From NCBI RefSeq assembly GCF_016863015.1, contig NZ_BOOB01000015.1, forward strand, positions 1 to 64,000: a DNA stretch of 64,000 nucleotides, written 5' to 3'. Position numbers and translations under genes: made by a program. Shown here in pieces: positions 50,038-58,746 of this stretch. The DNA comes from Microbispora amethystogenes (lineage in GTDB: Bacteria; Actinomycetota; Actinomycetes; Streptosporangiales; Streptosporangiaceae). A model generated the notes under the pieces. The model ran no database searches, was not told where the DNA came from, and saw nothing but the letters and a program-made list of their open reading frames with translations. Position 1 is the stretch's first letter, and the number at the start of each line of letters is the position of its first letter.

Positions 50038-50409
50038 ATGCTCACCCCCATCGCGTACGGCCTCGCCGTCGTCCTCAACCTGTTCGTCCTGTTCATTGGA
50101 GCCCGTTTCCTGCTCGCGCCCCACGCGGCGGCCGCCGGCTACGGGGTCCCGGCCAAGAAGGACGGCGACGTCGCCTACCTGACGATCAAGGGCCTGCGTG
50201 ACGGGGGCTACGGTCTGCTGGGCCTGGCCCTGCTGGCCTTCGCCGGCGCCCGCGCCGAGGCCTGGTACATGCTGATCGTCGCTCTGTTGCCCCTGGGCGA
50301 CACCCTGATCGTGCTGCGCAACGGCGGCACCCGGGCGGTCGCCTTCGGCATCCACTTCGCGACCGCCGTGATCGTGCTCATCAGTGCCGCCCTGCTCTTC
50401 GCCGTCTGA
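50038..50409 (+). CDS. DUF4267 membrane protein
   Basis: 123 residues and four hydrophobic segments: PIAYGLAVVLNLFVLFIGARFLLAP, GLRDGGYGLLGLALLAFAGA, AWYMLIVALLPLGDTLIVL and AFGIHFATAVIVLISAALLFAV. The motif GVPAKKDGDVAYLTIKGLRDGGYGL is typical of DUF4267. It is a small actinobacterial membrane protein of unknown role, usually controlled by a neighbouring TetR protein. The ATG follows the GGAGAGAAGAC ribosome site. Confidence 0.88.
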   Translation: MLTPIAYGLAVVLNLFVLFIGARFLLAPHAAAAGYGVPAKKDGDVAYLTIKGLRDGGYGLLGLALLAFAGARAEAWYMLIVALLPLGDTLIVLRNGGTRAVAFGIHFATAVIVLISAALLFAV

Positions 50410-50429
50410 CCCCGCACTAGCATCGCGGC

Positions 50430-50969
50430 ATGGCCCCCACCAAGGCCGACCTCGAGGCGGCCAGGAACGCGACGATCGAGGACGTGCTCGGCCCCGGCCT
50501 CGACGTGCTGTTCTGCGGGATCAACCCCAGCCTCTACTCGGCCGCGACCGGTCATCACTTCGCGCGGCCCGGTAACCGGTTCTGGCCCGCCCTGCACCTG
50601 TCCGGTCTCGTGCCGCGCAGGCTCGCACCGTCCGAGCAGCGCCTGCTCCCGTCCTACGGGCTGGGCATCACCAACATCGCGACCCGGGCGACCGCCCGTG
50701 CCGACGAACTGGACCCGGAGGAGCTCCGCGTGGGCGGCGAGCGGCTCGTGCGGCTGGTGGCGGAGGTCCGGCCCCGCGTCCTGGCGATGGCGGGGGTGTC
50801 GGCCTATCGGGTCGCCTTCGCGCGCCCCGCCGCCCGGATCGGCCCGCAGGAGGAGACGATCGCCGGGACGGCGCTGTGGGTGCTGCCCAACCCCAGTGGG
50901 CTGAACGCCCACTGGAGGCTGGAGGCCATCGCGGCCGAGATGGCCCGCCTGCGCCCACCGCGGGCCTGA
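50430..50969 (+). CDS. mug: G/U mismatch-specific DNA glycosylase (Mug)
   Basis: 179-residue uracil/thymine mismatch glycosylase. The active-site block is VLFCGINPSLYSAATGHHFARPGNRFWPALHLSGL with the catalytic Asn in GINPS. The second motif, in the minor-groove wedge, reads WVLPNPSGLNAHW. It starts base-excision repair by removing uracil or thymine opposite guanine. The length fits the family. It starts 20 bp after the DUF4267 stop and may share its transcript. Confidence 0.92.
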   Translation: MAPTKADLEAARNATIEDVLGPGLDVLFCGINPSLYSAATGHHFARPGNRFWPALHLSGLVPRRLAPSEQRLLPSYGLGITNIATRATARADELDPEELRVGGERLVRLVAEVRPRVLAMAGVSAYRVAFARPAARIGPQEETIAGTALWVLPNPSGLNAHWRLEAIAAEMARLRPPRA

Positions 50970-51162
50970 CGGGATCGACCGCGGCGGTCAGGGACGGCCC
51001 CGGGTCCTCCCCCGCGTGCGTGCCGGGCACCCCAGGACGTAGCCGCCGTCGCGGCCGCCCACCTCGCACGGACCGCCGCGACGCTCGCCATCCTGCGCAC
51101 GGTGCTGGAGCACCGGCGGGACGGGGCCTGAGCCCTGTCCCGCCGGCCGGGACGGGCGAATC

Positions 51163-51792
51163 TCAGGGGTGGCCGGGGTGGGAGAGGATGCGCCAGGGCG
51201 AGGGAGGCGGCAGGGGCGCCACCTCACGGTCGTGGAAGGCCACCATGTCCTCCGCCTCCGCGTACAGCTCGGAGATGATCTCGGCGCACTCGTCGATCAC
51301 ACCGGCGTCGGTGATCCGCCGGCCGCCCACGTGCGCCCCCATATCGTCGTAGAGGACCTCGTACATCAGGCCCGGGCCCAGGATGAGCAGCTCGGGCAGC
51401 GGCGCGCGTTCCTCCAGGTGCCGCACCGACCGGGCGTGCAGGGCCCGCGCCCGCTCGCCCGCCCGGGTGCGGGCCGCGAGCAGGATGACCTCCCACTGCA
51501 GGTACGGCGTCGGCGGCGTCTCCACGATCCGCAGGCGGCGTAGCTCCGCCCGGGGCGGGAGGTCGTCGGCGAAGCGCATCTCGCCCATCAGCGCGAGCGA
51601 CCGGTCCCAGTCTCCGCTCACCATCGCGACCCAGCTCGGCGTGTCGGGCTCGTGGAAGTGCTGGGCGCGTTCCAGCTTCCACACCACTCCCTCCACCTCG
51701 CGCAGGTGCTCGTAGAGCTCGGTCCGGTACTCCGCCGCGTGGAGGACTTCTCCCGCGACCTTTCTGACGTGCTCGAACGCTTCTCCGGGCAT
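51163..51792 (-). CDS. DUF6879-like protein
   Basis: 209 residues that match the plan of DUF6879 as I know it: a variable N-terminus, VEGVVWKLERAQHFHEPDTPSWVAMVSGDWDRSLAL, the basic strand AELRRLRIVETPPTPYLQWEVILLAARTRAGERARAL, and an end with MYEVLYDDMGAHVGGRRITDAGVI. The family is common in actinomycetes next to helix-turn-helix regulators; its role is unknown. The GAGGAGG-CCCC ribosome site fixes the start. A 42-residue peptide gene lies 106 bp upstream on the same strand, so they may form one unit. Confidence 0.75.
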   Translation of the reverse strand: MPGEAFEHVRKVAGEVLHAAEYRTELYEHLREVEGVVWKLERAQHFHEPDTPSWVAMVSGDWDRSLALMGEMRFADDLPPRAELRRLRIVETPPTPYLQWEVILLAARTRAGERARALHARSVRHLEERAPLPELLILGPGLMYEVLYDDMGAHVGGRRITDAGVIDECAEIISELYAEAEDMVAFHDREVAPLPPPSPWRILSHPGHP

Positions 51793-51898
51793 GGGGCCTC
51801 CTCGGCCGAAGCCGAATCGTGGTCGGAGCGCGCCCGGCCCCGGCCCGGATCGAGGAACGTGGCGCGCGTCGGTGCTTCCCGCGGACGTGTGGCGCGTG

Positions 51899-52027
51899 TC
51901 AGTTCCCCGTCGAGTTGCTGCACACGCTCGTCTCCGCGGCGTCCAGCAACCTGATCCTGATCTGCCTCGTCCCCGCCGTTCGCTCGGTCTGCGGCACCAC
52001 CTCGGGTTCCGGCTCGGCTGTCTGCAT
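51899..52027 (-). CDS. Candidate 42-residue peptide, Ser/Thr/Cys-rich tail, upstream of DUF6879
   Basis: A small ATG frame with the strong ribosome site GGAGGGTGAG directly before it. The peptide begins MQTAEPEPEVVPQTERTAGT, continues RQIRIRLLDAAETS and ends VCSNSTGN. The acidic N-terminal half and the Ser/Thr/Cys-containing C-terminal half recall the leader-core layout of ribosomally made modified peptides, but I see no maturation enzyme nearby, so this is only a possibility. It may instead be a leader or a small regulatory protein. The stop lies 106 bp before the DUF6879 start. Confidence 0.45.
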   Translation of the reverse strand: MQTAEPEPEVVPQTERTAGTRQIRIRLLDAAETSVCSNSTGN

Positions 52028-52107
52028 CTCACCCTCCGTTCATCGGGGTGGCCGCAAACTCTCCCCCGAGGGCGACATGTCGATCGTTGGCCTCCGCCGA
52101 TGCCGGG

Positions 52108-52665
52108 TCAAGGCCCAATTCGTGATCGGTGCGGCCGGTGCCGGTGCCGCGCGAGGCGGAGGACCGTCGTCACCAGCCAGGCCAGGAACAGCAGCTTGGC
52201 GACCAGGAACAGCGGCCAGGCGTGCCCGGAGACGAACGCGACCACGAGGACCACCGCGGCCACGATGGGCAGGACCGGCGGCCCGACCCTCGGACGCCTC
52301 GCGCCCGCCCAGTGCGCCGCGTGGGGCGGCCCCCAGGCCGCCGCGTACGGCCTCCAGGCGGCGGGGTGGCCGTAGCCGTGGTGGCCGTGACGGTGGTGGT
52401 GCTGCCAGGGGTACGGCGGTCCCGGCGGGGGAGCCGCCGCCCGGAAGCCGGGGAGGAGGTCGGATGTCACCCGCCGCAGGTCCTCCTCCGTACGGGCGGC
52501 GAGGGTGGTGTCGAGGCGCTCGTCGAGTTCCTCCCGGGTGATGCGGCCCTGCGCGAACGCGTCGTGCAGGATCCGCATCACCTCGTCGCGCTCCCTGTCG
52601 CCGATACGCAGGGCCCCGGCGGGAGGCCGGCCGGCCCCGCCACGGGTGTCGTCGGGGAAGCCCAT
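52108..52665 (-). CDS. DUF1707 (SHOCT-like) protein with C-terminal membrane helices
   Basis: 185 residues. The N-terminal DUF1707 domain is LRIGDRERDEVMRILHDAFAQGRITREELDERLDTTLAARTEEDLRRVTSDLLPG. A His/Pro/Gly-rich linker (YPWQHHHRHGHHGYGHP) follows, then two hydrophobic helices (VLPIVAAVVLVVAFVSGHAWP and LFLVAKLLFLAWLVTTVLRLA). DUF1707 proteins are actinobacterial and of unknown role; the domain may mediate protein contacts at the membrane. The GTG at 52671 overlaps the PadR stop (GTGA), and the ATG at 52665 has GAGGAG at a good distance, so translation is coupled to PadR. Confidence 0.88.
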   Translation of the reverse strand: MGFPDDTRGGAGRPPAGALRIGDRERDEVMRILHDAFAQGRITREELDERLDTTLAARTEEDLRRVTSDLLPGFRAAAPPPGPPYPWQHHHRHGHHGYGHPAAWRPYAAAWGPPHAAHWAGARRPRVGPPVLPIVAAVVLVVAFVSGHAWPLFLVAKLLFLAWLVTTVLRLARHRHRPHRSRIGP

Positions 52666-52667
52666 GA

Positions 52668-53453
52668 TCACTCCTCGGCGGGGTCGCCGTCGGCGAGAAT
52701 CCGGTAGAGCTGCCGCCGGGTCTCGGTCAGGACCTGCCGCGCCTGCCTGATCTGCCCGTCGCTGCCCGACTGGGCGATCTGGAACAGCGCCGACGCCGCC
52801 TGCCTGGACAGGCCGAACAGCTCGTGGACGTCGTCCCCGATGTCCGGCGTCATGTCCTCCCAGGGCGCGCGGACCTCGCTCTCGTGCTGCGCGACGTAAT
52901 CCCGGCCCGCCTCGGTGAGCTGGAACGTCTTGCGCCCGTCGGTCTCGTCGGCGCGGACCAGGCCCTCGTCGCTGAGCTGCTGGAGCGCGGGGTACACCGC
53001 GCCCGGGCTGGGCTTCCAGCCGCCCTGGCTGCGCTCGGCGATCTCCTGGATGATCTGGTAGCCGTTGCGCGGCTCCTCCGCGAGCAGCGCGAGGATCGCA
53101 GCGCGCACGTCACCGCGCTTGGCCTTGCGGGGCCGCCCGAAACCCCGGCCGCCGAACGGGAAGTTCCCGCCCGCCCACGGCCCGAACGGGCCGCCGGGGC
53201 CGCCCGGGCCGAAACCGCCCCACGGACCGCGCCCCCGCATGCCGCCCCTGTGCCGGTGCTCGTGCGAACCTGCCTGCTGATGCTCCTGGTGCCACATGGC
53301 CGCCTCCTTCATGTTCGCGTACGCCCGGCGCAGGGCGCCCCGCAGATGGCGGCGCATCTCGTCGCGGAGCGCCTCCCGGGCGTCCCGGGCATCCCGGGCG
53401 TCGTGGTGGTCGTGGCCGGCCCAGGGCCCGCCGAACGTGTGTGCCTGGCTCAT
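52668..53453 (-). CDS. PadR-family transcriptional regulator with long Gly/His-rich N-terminus
   Basis: 261 residues. The PadR winged helix is KRGDVRAAILALLAEEPRNGYQIIQEIAERSQGGWKPSPGAVYPALQQLSDEGLVRADETDGRKTFQLTEAG, with the expected wing and C-terminal helices for dimerisation (DIGDDVHELFGLSRQAASALF). The first 115 residues are unusual: an Ala/Arg/Asp repeat region, HEHRHRGG, and a Gly/Pro/Phe-rich stretch (WGGFGPGGPGG). The ATG at 53453 follows AAGGGACACGCG. It probably controls its own operon with DUF1707, which it overlaps. The palindrome near 53493 is a candidate operator. Confidence 0.9.
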   Translation of the reverse strand: MSQAHTFGGPWAGHDHHDARDARDAREALRDEMRRHLRGALRRAYANMKEAAMWHQEHQQAGSHEHRHRGGMRGRGPWGGFGPGGPGGPFGPWAGGNFPFGGRGFGRPRKAKRGDVRAAILALLAEEPRNGYQIIQEIAERSQGGWKPSPGAVYPALQQLSDEGLVRADETDGRKTFQLTEAGRDYVAQHESEVRAPWEDMTPDIGDDVHELFGLSRQAASALFQIAQSGSDGQIRQARQVLTETRRQLYRILADGDPAEE

Positions 53454-53492
53454 CGCGTGTCCCTTCTTCCCGATCCGTTCTCGATGCTTCAA

Positions 53493-53502
53493 CGATATAT
53501 CG
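53493..53502. promoter_or_regulatory. Candidate PadR operator
   Basis: CGATATATCG is a 10-bp perfect palindrome, extended by GAGAT, about 40 bp upstream of the padR start. PadR proteins commonly bind A/T-centred palindromes of this type in their own promoters. Assignment rests on location and form. Confidence 0.45.
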
Positions 53503-53602
53503 AGATTGTTCTCCCGGTGCGCCCTGGGGAAGAGTGATGTAGCTCACCCGGAACTTTTTCCGGCTGCCGGGAACACCGCCCGAGACCGTAGCGTTATCTG
53601 GC

Positions 53603-53675
53603 ACAGGCGGGATCGTTCTGCTCTGGGAGGGCTGGGGGGTGCTCTTGGAGCGGGACGATCCCGCACCCTTTTTCG
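53603..53675 (+). ncRNA. Candidate small RNA or leader attenuator with terminator-like end
   Basis: A 10-bp perfect stem pairs 53607-53616 (GCGGGATCGT) with 53655-53664 (ACGATCCCGC) and is followed by ACCCTTTTTC. The loop contains clustered G-runs (GGGAGGG-CT-GGGGGG), and an inner GCTC-TTG-GAGC hairpin. An ECF-like promoter GGAAC-N17-CGTT (53570-53595) would start transcription around 53603. This gives a short RNA of about 70 nt ending at a terminator or an attenuator in the leader of the YdjM-like gene. Confidence 0.35.
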
Positions 53676-53813
53676 GCGGGTCGCGCCGCCGCCCTATCTG
53701 ACGTCGAACGGCCGCCGGGTTGGCGACGGGAGCCCCGACACAGGCCCGGCCTCGTGGGCGCTTCGCGGATTTTGTCGGTGCTTTGCCGTACAGTCTCAAG
53801 GCGTGATCTTGAC

Positions 53814-54536
53814 ATGATGGGGCACTCGCACGCCCTCAGCGGGGCGGCGGTGTGGCTCGCGGTCGCGCCGGCCCTGGTGGCGCTGCCGGGCGCGGTGGGC
53901 CATGTGGAACTGGCGACGCTGACGGGCCCGATCCTGACTCCGCCTGAGCTGGTCGCGGGGGCGGTGGTCTGCGCGGGCGCGGCCATGCTGCCCGACCTCG
54001 ACCATCCCAGCGCCACGATCGCCCAGACGTTCGGCCCGGCGACCTACCTGCTGAGCAAGGGCGTCAACTTCGTGAGCGGCGGGCACCGGCACGCGACGCA
54101 CTCGCTGTTGTTCAGCATCGTGATGGGGGTGGGTGCGCACCTGCTCGGCGACCGCTACGCCGTGGGCCGCGACATCCTGGTCGTCCTGATGATCGGCCTG
54201 GCGCTGCGCGCCGTGGGGCTCGGCGTGCCCGGCAAGACGCTCATCTCCGCGGTGGTGAACGTCGGAATGACCGCCGCGCTGTTCCTGACGTTCATGGTGC
54301 TCGGGGTCACCTACTCGTGGCTGGGGATCGCCATCGGGGTCGGCTGCCTCGTGCACATCATCGGTGACTGCCTGACCGAGCGCGGCTGTCCCGTCTTATG
54401 GCCGATCAAGGGGCGCTGGCTCCTGCCGTTCGACATCGGCATCAAGACCGGCAGGGCGTTCGAGAAGCAGTTCCTCGGCCCGGCCCTGTCGATCGTGGTG
54501 ATCGCGCTGCTCTGCCTGCGGTTGATGCCCGCCTGA
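53814..54536 (+). CDS. YdjM-type membrane-bound metal-dependent hydrolase
   Basis: 240 residues and several hydrophobic segments. Potential metal-binding motifs are GHSHALSG at the N-terminus, MLPDLDHPSATIAQTFG and SGGHRHATHSLLFSIV, which together form the His/Asp pattern of the YdjM/DUF457 family. A third conserved region reads CLVHIIGDCLTERGCPVLWPI with the His-Asp pair HIIGD. These are integral membrane proteins with putative hydrolase activity and unknown substrate. Two adjacent ATG codons (53814 and 53817) are possible starts. A candidate small RNA/attenuator lies upstream. Confidence 0.88.
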   Translation: MMGHSHALSGAAVWLAVAPALVALPGAVGHVELATLTGPILTPPELVAGAVVCAGAAMLPDLDHPSATIAQTFGPATYLLSKGVNFVSGGHRHATHSLLFSIVMGVGAHLLGDRYAVGRDILVVLMIGLALRAVGLGVPGKTLISAVVNVGMTAALFLTFMVLGVTYSWLGIAIGVGCLVHIIGDCLTERGCPVLWPIKGRWLLPFDIGIKTGRAFEKQFLGPALSIVVIALLCLRLMPA

Positions 54537-54592
54537 GCACGGGCCGCCGGCCTGTCTGAGACGCGCGGCCCGGACGCCTACCCACAAGTAAC

Positions 54593-54636
54593 TTGATGTC
54601 GAGATATCGGGAGAGATATCTTGATGTCGAGACATC
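54593..54636. promoter_or_regulatory. Twin 16-bp repeats with internal dyad symmetry upstream of acnA
   Basis: TTGATGTCGAGATATC (54593-54608) and TTGATGTCGAGACATC (54621-54636) differ by one base and are 28 bp apart. Each contains GATGTC-GA-GAYATC dyad symmetry, perfect in the second copy, and the DNA between them adds GATATC-N6-GATATC. They lie 110-150 bp upstream of the aconitase start. They probably bind a dimeric regulator in tandem. Confidence 0.6.
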
Positions 54637-54745
54637 CTCGCGCCGCACAGGTAAGGGCGACCTGATTGTCAGGAGTGTTCCTTCGGTGCGGGAGGATGCA
54701 TAGCGAACTTGTGGAACAAGCCCGGAACCTGGGGAGGCGAACTTC

Positions 54746-57520
<2,775 letters not shown>

Positions 57521-57545
57521 CCCCCGTCCGCGTCGGACCTGACGT

Positions 57546-57578
57546 CGTCCTGGGCGGGATTCAGTCCCGCCCAGGACG
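57546..57578. terminator. Strong terminator after acnA
   Basis: A 14-bp perfect stem (57546-57559 with 57565-57578, 5' arm CGTCCTGGGCGGGA) has the loop TTCAG. It sits between the convergent acnA and the small - strand gene and can serve both. No T-run follows. Confidence 0.8.
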
Positions 57579-57589
57579 GCGCCCTCGCC

Positions 57590-57799
57590 CTACAGCGCGG
57601 TGGGGAGATCCTCGAGAAGACCTTCCCACTCCGGGGCGATGCGATTCGACGGAGGCCCGAGCCACAGGTCGCGCTCCGCGACGTACTCCGCCCAGCTTTC
57701 GGGGTCTTCCCTTCGCGTCCGCTCGATCTGCGCCGCGACACGCTGCCAGCGGAGCTTCTTCCTGTGCTCCCTCACGGCGTCCTCGACCAATGCGGTCAT
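57590..57799 (-). CDS. Small antitoxin-like protein
   Basis: 69 residues. It starts MTALVEDAVREHRKKLRWQR, which looks like the start of the helical DNA-binding part in VapB/MazE-type antitoxins, and continues with an acidic helix (ERTRREDPESWAEYVAERDLW). No toxin gene lies beside it, so it may be an orphan antitoxin, a remnant or a stand-alone regulator. AGGAAGG at a good distance supports the ATG. Codon use fits the genome. Confidence 0.6.
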   Translation of the reverse strand: MTALVEDAVREHRKKLRWQRVAAQIERTRREDPESWAEYVAERDLWLGPPSNRIAPEWEGLLEDLPTAL

Positions 57800-57962
57800 G
57801 CTCTTGCCTTCCTGAAGGAGCGCTATGCGCTGTCGCTGTGAGAAGCCTACGGACCCTGTGGTTACTATCGCAATACTTTTCGATTACTGACGGTGATTGT
57901 CTGGGTTCCTGGGCGGGATAACCGGTTGCCGCGGCGTGGGGAGCGGCCGTTAGGGTCCCGCC

Positions 57963-58688
57963 ATGGATCACGAGGTGGCGCTGCTGCTGGTCGCGGGCGT
58001 GGCCGTCTTCGCCGGGGCGGTCGTCCAGGGAGGGGTGGGGTTCGGGCTCGGCCTGGTGGCGGCTCCCGTGATCACCCTGCTCGGCCCGACGGTGATGCCC
58101 GGTGCGGTGCAGGTCGTCAACATGACGATGCCGCTGCTCACGCTGGCCCGGGAGTGGCGGGGGACCGAGTGGCGGGGCGCGGGCTTCGCCCTCCTCGGCA
58201 GGCTGCCGGGAAGCGCCGCCGGGGCCCTGGTGATCGTCTACGTCAGCACGGCGACGCTGGGCGTGCTGGTCGGCGTCATGGTGCTGGCCGCGGTGGTGCT
58301 GACGGCCCGCGCCGTCGCGGTGCCCCGAAACGGCGCGACGCTGACCGCGGCCGGGTTCGTGTCGGGCGTCACCGGCACGGCCACCGGGATCGGCGGGCCG
58401 CCGATCGCGCTCGTCTACCAGAGCGCCCGCGGCCCGGAGATCCGGGCGACTCTGGCGACGTTCTTCTGCCTGAGCGCCGCGCAGTCGCTCGTCATCCTCG
58501 GCCTTCTCGGCAGGCTGCCGGCCCGCGCGCTGGTCGCGGGGGCGGCCCTGGTGCCGTTCGTCCTGCTCGGCCATGCCGTGTCGGGGCCGCTGCGCCGCTA
58601 TCTCGACGGCGGAAGGGTGCGCGCGGCCGTCCTCGCCGTGGCGGCGGTCTCCGCGTGCGCCCTTCTCGGCCAGAGCCTCGCCCGGTGA
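57963..58688 (+). CDS. TauE/SafE-family sulfite/anion exporter
   Basis: 241 residues with about seven hydrophobic segments, beginning EVALLLVAGVAVFAGAVVQGGVGFGLGLVAAPVITLLGP. That opening block and the second repeat GFVSGVTGTATGIGGPPIALVYQ are the characteristic TauE/SafE half motifs. Members export sulfite, sulfoacetate or other organosulfur anions; the substrate here is unknown. It is a single gene, followed by a strong hairpin terminator and convergent with the fucosidase. Confidence 0.9.
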   Translation: MDHEVALLLVAGVAVFAGAVVQGGVGFGLGLVAAPVITLLGPTVMPGAVQVVNMTMPLLTLAREWRGTEWRGAGFALLGRLPGSAAGALVIVYVSTATLGVLVGVMVLAAVVLTARAVAVPRNGATLTAAGFVSGVTGTATGIGGPPIALVYQSARGPEIRATLATFFCLSAAQSLVILGLLGRLPARALVAGAALVPFVLLGHAVSGPLRRYLDGGRVRAAVLAVAAVSACALLGQSLAR

Positions 58689-58709
58689 GCCCGCGCGTGG
58701 CCGGCGGAC

Positions 58710-58739
58710 GGCGGCCCGCCCCCGTGAGGGCGGGCCGCC
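58710..58739. terminator. Terminator between TauE/SafE and the fucosidase gene
   Basis: GGCGGCCCGCCC pairs with GGGCGGGCCGCC over 12 bp around the loop CCGTGA. It lies between the convergent stops of the two genes. Confidence 0.8.
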
Positions 58740-58746
58740 CGGCGGG

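Larger units (their letters stand above)
53454..53813. other. 360-bp regulatory region between padR and the YdjM-like gene
   Basis: The region holds a candidate PadR operator CGATATATCG (53493-53502), a hairpin CCGGAA-CTTT-TTCCGG (53548-53563), an ECF-like promoter, and a long-range stem that ends in a T-run (53607-53670). No open frame here has the ribosome site and codon bias of a gene. Confidence 0.45.

Noticed and set aside
53600-53680. Possible 6C-type RNA, since the opposite strand has a run of six C
   Set aside because: 6C RNAs have two C-rich loops on short hairpins; only one C-run is present and the T-run lies on the other strand.
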